From an uncultured Pseudomonadota bacterium (GTDB taxonomy: Bacteria > Myxococcota_A > UBA796 > SXON01): 36,130 nucleotides of DNA. Positions within the stretch are counted from its first letter, which is position 1. Every line of letters starts with the position of its first letter. Both the position numbers and the translations under genes were made by a program. Shown here in pieces: positions 17,881 through 25,631 of the stretch. Below the pieces are notes generated by a model. It saw only the letters and a program-made list of their open reading frames with translations. It made no database searches and had not been told where the DNA came from. The stretch is taken from assembly GCA_903900265.1 (NCBI GenBank), contig CAIUMM010000109.1, positions 1 through 36,130 of the forward strand. The letters run 5' to 3'.

Positions 17881-19605
17881 CTACATGCCCGGCGGCGGCA
17901 AGATCGGAGGACGGTCGTTCGCTTTCTCGCGGCGCTGCACCTCGACCTCGCCCACCAAAAGGCTCGGAGAGCTCGCGCTCACCGGCACCCAGCCGCTCTC
18001 CGCACCGCAGACGCCGTTGAACACGTCCACGTCGTCGCCCGCGGCGAGGATGCGCTCGAAGGTCGTCAGCGGCGTGCCGATCAGGTCGACGCCGCGCACC
18101 AGCTCATCCGAGCGCCCGTCCGCGTAGACGCGCCAAACGACCACCGGCTGCACCGCAAAAGCGTTGGGCTCGCTGCGCCCGGTGAACGTGAAACCCCCGG
18201 AGATGTCGTCGAAGATCATGCCGAACGGCTTGTTCTGACGCTTGACCTCTTCGATCAGCATCTTCCGCAGCGTCGCATACGGCACGCTGCGGGAGGCCTC
18301 GACCATCAGGTTTCCTTGGCGCGGCACGACCGCCATCCCCGGCTGCCGGCGCCCATGCCCGTTGGAAACCGGAAAGTTCTCAATCGGCGCGCGCGACATC
18401 AGGAAGTTGCGGAGGATGCCTTTGTCCACGAGCTGCACGCGCTGCGCAGCGACGCCTTCATCATCGTAGGCGTAGGTGCCGTTGAGATCCATGCCGTTGC
18501 GCTGAGCGACCGTGGGGTCGTCCACGACGGACAAGAAGTCCGGGAGGATGCGCTGGTTCACCCGACTCGTGAACGTCTGGCCTTCATCCTCATCCTTCTG
18601 GCGATGCCCTTCGATGCGGTGGCCGAAGATCTCGTGGAAGAACACCCCAGCGGCGCGGCCGCGGAGGATCGCCGGACCGCTGTATGGCTCGACCACCGGG
18701 GCGTGCCGCAGCGCGACGAGCCGCTCCGCCGCCTGCCTCGACATCGCCCGAATCGCCGCGGCGTCCGGCAGGTGATCGAGCGAGGCGACATCAAGGTAGT
18801 CGTAGACCTGTAGCTCCATGCCGTCTTCCGCGACGGTGGTTCCCCAGGTCGCGATTCGGTAATGCTGCCCGCCGTCCGCGATGCGCGTGCCCTCCGACGT
18901 CGCCAGCCAGCGCTGCGTCGCCTTCGCGACCAGCTGTACGCCGCTGTCGTAGACCTCGGGAAACTCAAGATACACGGCGGAGCTATCGACAACAATGCGC
19001 TTCCATGCCGCAGAGTCCAGCGATAGCGGCGCGACCGGCCGGTGCACGACCGAGAGCGGCGCCGGGGAGTAGTCGTCGCTGGAGTCCTCGCGCGCGACCT
19101 TCACGGCGTCGTTGGAGCGGATCTTGATCAGCTGGCGCTTGGCGGATCGCCACGCGTCGTCCAAGCCACGCAGGTACGCTGCCCGAATCACCGCGCCGTC
19201 GTTGGTCAGCGGCGGTTGCACCGCAGGACGATCGGCGCCCTCAAACCAGCCGGCGTCCCGGAGCTTGTGCGTATTGTCGAGCTTCATGCTCCCGACGCGC
19301 AGGTCTACATCCCCGGTGCGCGAGTGCGTGCGCTGGTCGCCGCCCCAGGTCCCCTGGACGCCGCCCAGCACGAGGGTGTCCTCATCGGTCAGCCCCAGCG
19401 CGGTGAAGTAAGGCGCGTCTGGATTGCCGTGGGTCTGATCCGCCAAGCTCTGGAGCGTGTCCGCTAGCGCAGCCATCACGGCATCGGCCGCGTTCGCCGC
19501 ACCCGGCGAAACCTCGGGGACGCCGGCAGCGCGGGCATCGTCGAGGCCCACCAAGCAGAGCGTGAGGAGCAGCGAGCCAAGGGCGAAGGTGTTTCGGGAG
19601 GTCAC
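17881..19605 (-). CDS. Exported TldD/PmbA-family metalloprotease
   Basis: Zinc protease family of TldD, which in E. coli works with TldE in the cytosol to process microcin precursors. The catalytic motif HEIFGH (His324, Glu325, His329) and the third-ligand region GVCGAESGWVPV with Cys533 are present, as is the TldD-like C-terminal domain. Unlike the cytosolic protein (about 480 residues), this one has 574 residues and a signal-peptide-like N-terminus (FALGSLLLTLCLVG... DARAAG, residues 6-28), so it is probably periplasmic or secreted. An N-terminal region of about 250 residues precedes the catalytic part. Start is GTG 19605; the ribosome site is weak. No TldE/PmbA partner is in the window. 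It is last in a minus-strand run after lspA and two IDH paralogues, 37 bases from the nearer one. Confidence 0.87.
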   Translation of the reverse strand: MTSRNTFALGSLLLTLCLVGLDDARAAGVPEVSPGAANAADAVMAALADTLQSLADQTHGNPDAPYFTALGLTDEDTLVLGGVQGTWGGDQRTHSRTGDVDLRVGSMKLDNTHKLRDAGWFEGADRPAVQPPLTNDGAVIRAAYLRGLDDAWRSAKRQLIKIRSNDAVKVAREDSSDDYSPAPLSVVHRPVAPLSLDSAAWKRIVVDSSAVYLEFPEVYDSGVQLVAKATQRWLATSEGTRIADGGQHYRIATWGTTVAEDGMELQVYDYLDVASLDHLPDAAAIRAMSRQAAERLVALRHAPVVEPYSGPAILRGRAAGVFFHEIFGHRIEGHRQKDEDEGQTFTSRVNQRILPDFLSVVDDPTVAQRNGMDLNGTYAYDDEGVAAQRVQLVDKGILRNFLMSRAPIENFPVSNGHGRRQPGMAVVPRQGNLMVEASRSVPYATLRKMLIEEVKRQNKPFGMIFDDISGGFTFTGRSEPNAFAVQPVVVWRVYADGRSDELVRGVDLIGTPLTTFERILAAGDDVDVFNGVCGAESGWVPVSASSPSLLVGEVEVQRREKANDRPPILPPPGM

Positions 19606-19642
19606 GCAGACACTCTATGCTGCTCTACGCGCGGTACGGTGC

Positions 19643-20605
19643 TCACAAGCTCGCAATCACCGCAGACCGTACCGCAGAGCACGTGGCGGTGCCGCCCATG
19701 TCCGACGTGTGCAAGCCCGATACGAGCGCATCTTCACACGCACGCCGCAGGCGTTGGGACGCGGAGAGCTCGCCGATCTCGCGCAGCAGATCACAGGTCA
19801 AACCGAGCAACGGGTAGGGATTGGCGCCGTCTTCGCCCACCACGTCGATGGTGGTCGAATGCGTATTCTCAAACAGCGTGACGCCCGGACCGCGCCCGAT
19901 GGCCGTGGCAACCGCGAGGCCACCGGCCATACCGGCGGCGCAGTCACTGACGATGTCCCCGAACAGGTTGCCGCACACCAGCACGTCAAACGACTGCGGG
20001 CGACGCACAAGCTGCATGCAGAGGGCGTCGACGATCACGTCGTCGTGGGCCAGATCGGGGTACTCGGCCGCCATCGCGTTGCCGACGGCCAAGAACATGC
20101 CGTCGGACTTCTTCATGATGTTGGCTTTGTGCACGGTGGTCACGCGCTTGCGACCATGCGCGCGCGCCCATTCAAACGCATGGCGATGCACGCGCTCGCA
20201 GGCGGCGCGGGTGGTCACCTTGATGCTCTCGTACACGCCGGGGGCGCTCTGGTGCTCGAAGCCCGCGTAGATGTCCTCGGTGGCTTCGCGCATCACCATG
20301 ATGTCGATGTTCGGAGCGCGCGCCGGCAAGCCGCGCAAGCTGTGCACGTGCCGCTCGTAGAGTTCGATGCCCAGCGCCCGACGAAACCGCACCGTGTATG
20401 GCGCGACCTTCGGCATCGGCCGCGAGAGCACTTTGGCCTTCAGCCCCAAGCCATGCTTGCGGATGGACGCAACGGCGGCGTCGATGTCATGTCCGTCTTG
20501 GACGTCCCAGCTGATCGGCGCGCCGAGGTGCTGGACGACATCCCGCACCACGCTCGCGACCATCGGCCCAACGCCATCGCCCTCGATCAAGGTCACAACC
20601 GGCAT
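19643..20605 (-). CDS. Divergent isocitrate/isopropylmalate dehydrogenase-family paralogue
   Basis: Member of the beta-decarboxylating dehydrogenase family, 320 residues. Catalytic positions are kept: Tyr113 (EDIYAG), Lys160 (VHKANI), Asp193, and Asp217/Asp221 (NLFGDIVSD). However, the substrate loop is lost: where the neighbour has a GGGFRSAN-LR pattern, this has KVAPYTVRFR, and the second substrate arginine (LRPV) is replaced (ERHVH). The cofactor loop HGTAPD is changed to HSTTID. This is the pattern of a non-canonical subunit rather than a full enzyme. ATG 20605 is chosen because GAGGAG lies 8 bases upstream, inside the end of the canonical gene; the longer frame to 20680 only covers that gene. 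It probably pairs with the upstream paralogue; function as a regulatory subunit is inference. Confidence 0.85.
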   Translation of the reverse strand: MPVVTLIEGDGVGPMVASVVRDVVQHLGAPISWDVQDGHDIDAAVASIRKHGLGLKAKVLSRPMPKVAPYTVRFRRALGIELYERHVHSLRGLPARAPNIDIMVMREATEDIYAGFEHQSAPGVYESIKVTTRAACERVHRHAFEWARAHGRKRVTTVHKANIMKKSDGMFLAVGNAMAAEYPDLAHDDVIVDALCMQLVRRPQSFDVLVCGNLFGDIVSDCAAGMAGGLAVATAIGRGPGVTLFENTHSTTIDVVGEDGANPYPLLGLTCDLLREIGELSASQRLRRACEDALVSGLHTSDMGGTATCSAVRSAVIASL

Positions 20606-20609
20606 ATTC

Positions 20610-21617
20610 TCAGCTCCTCGGCAGGTTGTCGATGATGGCCTGGGTGAACTCCGCGGTGCCCGCAGGGCCGCCCAGATCACCCGTCAGATGCTTTCCTTCT
20701 TCGAGGACGGACCAGACCGCCTTCTCGATGCGCTGGGCGATCTTCCACTCGCCGACATACTCGAGGAGCATGTTGGCGGAGAGCAGCACCGCCAGCGGAT
20801 TTGCTTTGCCTTGTCCGGCGATGTCGGGCGCGGTGCCGTGCACCGCCTCGAACACGGCCGCGTGCGTGCCGATGTTCGCGCCGGGGACCACGCCGAGGCC
20901 GCCCACCAGACCTGCACAGAGGTCCGAAAGGATGTCCCCCGACAGGTTCTGCAGCAGCAATACGTCAAACTGAGATGGATCCAACGGCAACATCAGTGAC
21001 AGCGAATCCACGCCGATGTCTTTTTGCTGGATGTACGGGTACTCTGCGCCCACCGTGCGGAAGGCGTTGAGGAACGCGCCGTCAGCGAGGGGGTTGATGT
21101 TGGCTTTGTGGCAGCAATGTACGGTTCTACGCCCACGATAGCGCATGTACTCGTAGGCCCACCGCGCGATGCGTTCGCCGGCCCGATCGGTGCTGGTCTT
21201 CACCGACACCACGGTGCCCGGCACCACCTCATGCTCGATCCCCGCGTACAAATCTTCGGTGTTCTCCCGAAATAGGACGAGGTCTACCCCAGCGAACGCG
21301 CCCGGCACGTTGGGAAGCGTGCGCACCGGCCGCAACCCCACAAAAAGGTCCAGCGACTGGCGGAGCGCCACGTTGGCCGACCGAAATCCACCCCCCTTCG
21401 GGGTCATCAACGGGCCCTTCAGCCCGAGGCGGTTTCGCCGGATGGAGTCCAGCGTGACCTGAGGCATCGGCTCGCCGAAGCGCTCCATGGCCTCGCCACC
21501 CGCCGGGGCGCGCTCCCACTCAATCGGCGCCCCCGCGGCGCTGAGGATCTCCCGAGCCGCACCGGTGACTTCCGGGCCGATGCCATCGCCTTCCAGCAGG
21601 GTGACGCGGTAACGCAA
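20610..21617 (-). CDS. NAD-type isocitrate dehydrogenase-family enzyme
   Basis: Canonical member of the isocitrate/isopropylmalate dehydrogenase family, 335 residues. It carries the substrate loop with Ser80, Asn82 and Arg86, Arg96 (LRPV), Arg117 and Tyr124 in RENTEDLYAGIEHE, catalytic Lys171 (HKANI), Asp204, Asp228/Asp232 (LSGDILSD) and the cofactor loop HGTAPDIAG at 260-268. RENTEDLYAG favours isocitrate over isopropylmalate (RELTGG), and Asp in HGTAPD favours NAD over NADP (HGTAPK). It should convert isocitrate to 2-oxoglutarate in the TCA cycle. No ATG precedes the conserved VTLLEGDGIGP; TTG 21617 is chosen because GGAG lies 6 bases upstream. The divergent paralogue follows after 4 bases, so the two are surely co-transcribed. 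Confidence 0.88.
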   Translation of the reverse strand: MRYRVTLLEGDGIGPEVTGAAREILSAAGAPIEWERAPAGGEAMERFGEPMPQVTLDSIRRNRLGLKGPLMTPKGGGFRSANVALRQSLDLFVGLRPVRTLPNVPGAFAGVDLVLFRENTEDLYAGIEHEVVPGTVVSVKTSTDRAGERIARWAYEYMRYRGRRTVHCCHKANINPLADGAFLNAFRTVGAEYPYIQQKDIGVDSLSLMLPLDPSQFDVLLLQNLSGDILSDLCAGLVGGLGVVPGANIGTHAAVFEAVHGTAPDIAGQGKANPLAVLLSANMLLEYVGEWKIAQRIEKAVWSVLEEGKHLTGDLGGPAGTAEFTQAIIDNLPRS

Positions 21618-21623
21618 ACAAGA

Positions 21624-21627
21624 CTCC
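21624..21627 (-). promoter_or_regulatory. Ribosome-binding site for the TTG start of the isocitrate dehydrogenase gene
   Basis: On the minus strand GGAG (21627-21624) lies 6 bases before TTG 21617. It decides the start in a frame that is open for another 366 bases upstream and has no ATG near the family N-terminus. Confidence 0.65.
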
Positions 21628-21684
21628 AAATGGCGAGCGAGGGTATCCCGACCGGGAGTCGCAGGCAGCGTGCCGGCTCCGCTG

Positions 21685-22266
21685 CTATGCGCCGCCGTTC
21701 TCGGAGGATTGCATGGGATTCGGCCCGACATCTTCCTTATCCGCCGCGGCGGTGTCCTTCTGGAAGAAGTATTCGAGCGCAAAAAGCGACACACCGACGA
21801 CGATCGCGGCGTCCGCGACGTTGAAGATCGGCCACACGTTCGTGCCGAAGTGTTCGATGCACCAGCGGCGCGCATCGCCCGCACCGGCGAACACCTTGAC
21901 GAAGTCCGTGACGCTGCCCTTCCAGGTCCGGTCGATCGCGTTTCCGACCGCGCCCGACAAAATAAGACCGGTGGAAGCCGCACGAAGCTTCTCGCCGGGC
22001 TCCAAGCTTCGGAACATCTGAATCAGGGCCACCACGGCAACGATGGTGAACACGCCGAAAACGTAGAGCCGATATGGAGAATCACTGAAAGTGCTCCACG
22101 CCGCGCCCTTGTTCTCTGCGTGAACGAACTCCACCCAGTTTTTCACCACGACGATGTCGTGTCCACCGACACCGCCGATGGTGTTCAAAGCCCATAGCTT
22201 TGTGCTTTGATCCAGAACAAGGCTGGTAATCAGTACCGCAAGCAGCACCTTCAATTTGGGGGTCAC
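21685..22266 (-). CDS. lspA: Lipoprotein signal peptidase LspA (signal peptidase II)
   Basis: Inner-membrane aspartic protease that removes signal peptides from prolipoproteins. It has four hydrophobic segments and the conserved LspA motifs: LVLDQSTK (Asp19), FVHAENKGAAW, SGAVGNAIDR (catalytic Asp112), SVTDF and IFNVADA (catalytic Asp152). About 15 extra residues lie between the last two blocks. The frame opens at TTG 22314, but GTG 22266 has GGAG 6 bases upstream and gives the normal N-terminus (TPKLKVLLAVLITSL), making 193 residues. It heads a minus-strand run lspA, IDH, IDH paralogue, TldD-like. Its clients include the many lipoproteins in this window. Confidence 0.93.
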   Translation of the reverse strand: MTPKLKVLLAVLITSLVLDQSTKLWALNTIGGVGGHDIVVVKNWVEFVHAENKGAAWSTFSDSPYRLYVFGVFTIVAVVALIQMFRSLEPGEKLRAASTGLILSGAVGNAIDRTWKGSVTDFVKVFAGAGDARRWCIEHFGTNVWPIFNVADAAIVVGVSLFALEYFFQKDTAAADKEDVGPNPMQSSENGGA

Positions 22267-22272
22267 AGGCAA

Positions 22273-22276
22273 CTCC
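22273..22276 (-). promoter_or_regulatory. Ribosome-binding site for the GTG start of lspA
   Basis: GGAG (22276-22273, minus strand) is 6 bases from GTG 22266 and argues against the longer TTG start at 22314. Confidence 0.65.
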
Positions 22277-22323
22277 AGAACTTTGGCTAACCCGTGGCTG
22301 TAGCCCTGTGCCAACCGCGCGGT

Positions 22324-22342
22324 CCGGGGTTACGGGCCCCGG
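22324..22342 (+). other. Stem-loop in the leader of the DsbA-like lipoprotein gene
   Basis: CCGGGG (22324-22329) pairs with CCCCGG (22337-22342) around a 7-base loop, 15 bases before ATG 22358. It sits in the gap divergent from lspA. It could affect translation or mRNA stability; with no T-tract it is not a good terminator. Confidence 0.35.
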
Positions 22343-22357
22343 CTCTCGGATCTACCC

Positions 22358-23452
22358 ATGCGTTCTACTTTGGCTACTGTTCTTCTCCTCGCTCTCGTTG
22401 CTTGTCAGGAAAAGCCTGCAACCGCAGGTTCTACGCAGGTCGCACCGAGCGGTCCGGCGCCAGCCGCAGCCACGGCCCCCGCAGGCACCGCAGCCGCCGA
22501 AGTCGTCGCCTCGTGGACCGGCGGCTCGCTGAGCTACGCCGACGCCAGCAAGGACATCAGCATCAGCCTCCTTCAGATGCAAGGCGAGTATCTCTCGAAC
22601 CGCTACGACGCCGAGATGAACGCCGTGGACGAGAAGGTCAACAAGTCCGTGGCCGAGCTCGAAGCCAAGAAGCGCAACATCACGCTCGAAGAGCTGATGA
22701 AGAAAGAGATCGAAGAGAAGGTGTCGGCGCCGACCGAGCCCGAGATTCAAGACGCCTACAACCAGCTGCAGCGCAAGTTCCGCGGCCGTCCTTTGGAAGA
22801 GGTCCGCCCCGACGTAGAGCGCGCGGTCACCCAGAAGAAGCAAGGTGAACGCTACGCGATCTTCATGGAGGACCTGCGCAAGTCCTATGGCGTCAACGTC
22901 ACGCTTCCCTTCCCCGACATGCCGCGAATCCCGGTGTCGACCGATGACGACCCGAGCGAAGGCTCCGCCGACGCGCCGGTCACGATCATCCAGTTCGCCG
23001 AGTTTCAATGTCCCTACTGTGGCGCCGCCAACCAGACCGTGCAGAAGCTCCTGAAGGACTACGACGGCAAGGTGCGCTTCGTGTTCCGCGACTTCCCGCT
23101 GGGCTTCCACGAGAACGCCATCCCTGCGGCTGTCGCCGCCAACTGCGGCAACCAGCAGAGCATCGACAAGTACTGGAAGTTCCACGATTCTTTCATGGCC
23201 AACCAAAAGGCGCTCACCGAGGCCGACATCCAGAAGGCAGCTCAGGAAGCCGGTGTAGACACGGCGAAATGGGAAGCCTGCCGCAAGGACCCCGCGGTCG
23301 AAGCCGAGGTACGCAAGGACCAAGACGACGGCGCGGCTGTCGGCGTGACCGGAACGCCCGCGTTCTTCATCAATGGCATCTTCCTCAACGGCGCTCAGCC
23401 CTACGAGAAGTTCAAGATGATCATCGATGCCGAGCTGGCGAAGAAGGGCTGA
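22358..23452 (+). CDS. Lipoprotein with SurA-like helical region and DsbA-like thioredoxin domain
   Basis: Envelope thiol-disulfide oxidoreductase of 364 residues. The signal peptide ends in LVAC (Cys16 lipidated), followed by an Ala/Pro linker. Residues about 47-170 are helical and charged, like the N-terminal chaperone part of SurA-type proteins (EPEIQDAYNQLQRKF, PLEEVRPDVERAV). Residues about 200-364 form a DsbA/BdbD-like thioredoxin domain with active site CPYC (Cys218, Cys221) and cis-proline in GVTGTPAFFING. It probably forms or reshuffles disulfides in exported proteins while holding them. The stop overlaps the pheS start (TGATG), so the two are probably coupled. No ribosome site is obvious before ATG 22358. 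Confidence 0.9.
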   Translation: MRSTLATVLLLALVACQEKPATAGSTQVAPSGPAPAAATAPAGTAAAEVVASWTGGSLSYADASKDISISLLQMQGEYLSNRYDAEMNAVDEKVNKSVAELEAKKRNITLEELMKKEIEEKVSAPTEPEIQDAYNQLQRKFRGRPLEEVRPDVERAVTQKKQGERYAIFMEDLRKSYGVNVTLPFPDMPRIPVSTDDDPSEGSADAPVTIIQFAEFQCPYCGAANQTVQKLLKDYDGKVRFVFRDFPLGFHENAIPAAVAANCGNQQSIDKYWKFHDSFMANQKALTEADIQKAAQEAGVDTAKWEACRKDPAVEAEVRKDQDDGAAVGVTGTPAFFINGIFLNGAQPYEKFKMIIDAELAKKG

Positions 23453-24477
23453 TGGCGACCGCGGAGGTTTCAGGCATCACCGAGGCGACCATCGCCGCAG
23501 AGGCCGCTGCCTGCAGCGATCTGGCGGCGCTCGAGGACTTTCGCCTCCGCTGGCTGGGTAAAAAGGGTGAGATCACCGCGTTGTTGAAGACGCTGGGATC
23601 CGTCCCGCCCGAGGAGCGCGCCGCGCGTGGGGCGTCGATCAACGTGCTGAAGGACGCCGCCCAGTCGGCCTGGGAGGCGCGCAAGCGCAGCCTCGATCAA
23701 GCGGCCGAAGATGCAACCCTCGACGCAGGCTGGACCGACGTCACCGCGCCCGCCGCTGGACGGGCCCTCGGGCGCTTGCACCCGATCACCCTGCTGCTCG
23801 AAGAGGTCATCGACCACTTCACCGGACTGGGCTTCGAGGTAGCGACCGGTCCGGAGATCGAAGACGAATTCCACAACTTCGACGCGCTCAACATCCCCAA
23901 GGATCATCCGGCGCGCGATGTGTGGGACACCTTCTACACCGATCGCCGCGAGATCCCGCGCACGCACACGTCCAGCGTACAGATCCGCGCGATGCAGACG
24001 CGTAAGCCCCCAATCCGGGTCATCTCGCCCGGGCGGGTGTTCCGCAACGAGACCATCGACGCCACCCACCATGCCAGCTTCAACCAGGTAGAAGGCTTGT
24101 TGGTGGACCGGCACGTCACCGTCGCGCACCTCAAGCACACGCTGGAGACGCTGGTCGCGAAGTTGATGGGCCGAAAGGTAGAGACCCGCTTTCGGCCAGC
24201 CTTCTACCCGTTCGTCGAGCCCGGCTTGGACCTCGACGTGCAGTGTGTGTTCTGCAGCGGCGTGGGCTGCTCGATCTGCAAGGGCTCCGGGTACATCGAG
24301 CTGATCCCCGGCGGGCTCGTGCACCCGAAGGTGTTGGCGTCCTGCGGGTTGAACCCCGACGAGTGGCAGGGCTTCGCGTTCGGCATGGGCTTCGATCGTA
24401 TGGTGATGATGCGCTACGGCATCGACGACATCCGGCGGCTCTATGACGGCCGGCTGCAGCTCGTACGGCAGTTCTGA
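23452..24477 (+). CDS. pheS: Phenylalanyl-tRNA synthetase alpha chain PheS
   Basis: Catalytic subunit of the alpha2beta2 enzyme that charges tRNA-Phe. At 341 residues it is of normal size. It has an N-terminal coiled-coil region, then class II motifs: HPITLLLEEVIDHF and GFEVATGPEIE, the motif 2 region SPGRVFRNETIDATHHASFNQVEG, FRPAFYPFVEPG, the cysteine pairs CVFCSGVGCSIC and motif 3 FGMGFDRMVMMRYGIDDIR. ATG 23452 overlaps the preceding stop (TGATG), and its own stop overlaps the following adaptor gene in the same way. The beta subunit gene pheT, which normally follows directly, is absent here and must be elsewhere in the genome. Confidence 0.96.
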   Translation: MATAEVSGITEATIAAEAAACSDLAALEDFRLRWLGKKGEITALLKTLGSVPPEERAARGASINVLKDAAQSAWEARKRSLDQAAEDATLDAGWTDVTAPAAGRALGRLHPITLLLEEVIDHFTGLGFEVATGPEIEDEFHNFDALNIPKDHPARDVWDTFYTDRREIPRTHTSSVQIRAMQTRKPPIRVISPGRVFRNETIDATHHASFNQVEGLLVDRHVTVAHLKHTLETLVAKLMGRKVETRFRPAFYPFVEPGLDLDVQCVFCSGVGCSICKGSGYIELIPGGLVHPKVLASCGLNPDEWQGFAFGMGFDRMVMMRYGIDDIRRLYDGRLQLVRQF

Positions 24478-25556
24478 TGCCCGGGATCCTGTCAGGGATG
24501 GTGCTGATCGCATCTCTGGCGGGCTGTAAGCCGGACGCGGCGCCGCCCAAAGCGACCACGGTCCCGGTGGTGACGGCGGCTGTCGAACGCGGCGCGATGG
24601 ATCAAACCCTCGAGGCCACCGGCGAGGTGCTGCAGCCCGAAGAAGCACGCCTCGGGGCTGAGGTGAGCGGGACCATCGAAGACGTGCCCGGGAGGGTCGG
24701 AGCCGTGGTGCACCGCGGGGATCTGCTGGTGCAGTTCGACGCGCGCCCGATGGAGCTCGCCGTTCAGTCGGCGCAGGCGCGCTTGGCGCAGTCCAAGGCC
24801 AACCTCGAGAGCCGACGCGTCGCGCGCGAGCGGGTGAGGCTTCGCGCAGCCGGCGTGCTCGCCGTTGCGGCCGAGAATCAAGGCGCGGTGTCGGGCACCG
24901 AGGCGGAGATCGCGCGCCTCGACATGCGGGAGTCCGACGCTCAGGTCGCGTCTGCCGAGGCCGACACGACCGCCGCCGAGGCCGCGGTCGCGAACGCGAT
25001 GCTGGATCTGAAGCGGGCGCGGGTGACTGCCCCCTTTGACGGTGTGATCCGTGACCTTTCGGCCCTCCGCGGGCAAAGAGTCGGCGCCGGAGCGCAGCTT
25101 GTGACCGTATTGGGCCGCGGCGACGTCGAGATTATCGTCGATTTGCCGACCTCCGGCGCGGTCATTGGCCAGGAAGCGACGGTCGGCACGCCCCCGCTCA
25201 CCACACCGGGGGTGGTCAGCGGCGTGGTCCCCGGCTTGTCGTCGGCGCGCACGCAGCGCGTGCGGCTGGTAGTAAAGAACCCGCCAGACTGGCTGCTGCC
25301 CGGCGCGGTAGTGCCCGTCCGCTTGGTGATCGGTCACAGCGCAGACGCCCTTTCGATCCCCCGAGACGCGCTGACAGCCGGGGCCGCGTTCGTGGCCCGC
25401 GACGGCACGGTGACGCGCGTCCCGCTGACCGTTCGCTGGGAAGCCGGCGATCGCATCGTGGTGGACGGGCCACTTCAGCAAGGGGACGCCGTCGTCGTGC
25501 GCGGCAACGAAGCCCTGACTGACGGAGCACACGTCGTAGACGCGGGCGCGCCGTAA
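24477..25556 (+). CDS. RND-type efflux periplasmic adaptor lipoprotein (HlyD/MFP family)
   Basis: Membrane-fusion protein of 359 residues, anchored as a lipoprotein (LAGC, Cys17). It has the family layout: beta-barrel/lipoyl strands (LEATGEVLQPEEARLGAEVSGTIEDV), a helical hairpin at about 85-175 rich in Ala/Glu/Arg, the second lipoyl half (LKRARVTAPFDGVIRDL) and a C-terminal barrel (LPGAVVPVRLVIG, SIPRDAL). Such adaptors link an inner-membrane pump to an outer-membrane channel, but neither gene follows. Its start overlaps the pheS stop (TGATG). A 15-base direct repeat covers its stop codon region. Pump and substrate are unknown. Confidence 0.88.
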   Translation: MPGILSGMVLIASLAGCKPDAAPPKATTVPVVTAAVERGAMDQTLEATGEVLQPEEARLGAEVSGTIEDVPGRVGAVVHRGDLLVQFDARPMELAVQSAQARLAQSKANLESRRVARERVRLRAAGVLAVAAENQGAVSGTEAEIARLDMRESDAQVASAEADTTAAEAAVANAMLDLKRARVTAPFDGVIRDLSALRGQRVGAGAQLVTVLGRGDVEIIVDLPTSGAVIGQEATVGTPPLTTPGVVSGVVPGLSSARTQRVRLVVKNPPDWLLPGAVVPVRLVIGHSADALSIPRDALTAGAAFVARDGTVTRVPLTVRWEAGDRIVVDGPLQQGDAVVVRGNEALTDGAHVVDAGAP

Positions 25557-25576
25557 CGGGCGACGCGGGCGCGCCG
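25539..25576 (+). repeat. 15-base direct repeat across the adaptor gene stop codon
   Basis: GACGCGGGCGCGCCG at 25539-25553 recurs exactly at 25562-25576 (period 23), with the TAA stop (25554-25556) between the copies. Each copy contains the palindrome GGCGCGCC. It resembles the arrangement behind the aminotransferase gene at 11179-11233. Confidence 0.85.
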
Positions 25577-25631
25577 GCGTGAAAGACGCGCGAAGGTAGG
25601 TCGGGATAAGCTGACTCCGGAGCGAAACGCC

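Noticed and set aside
21983..22011. 8-bp inverted repeat CGAAGCTT / AAGCTTCG with 13-base loop inside lspA
   Set aside because: Within conserved coding sequence and far from either gene end; most likely chance, though an mRNA hairpin cannot be excluded.
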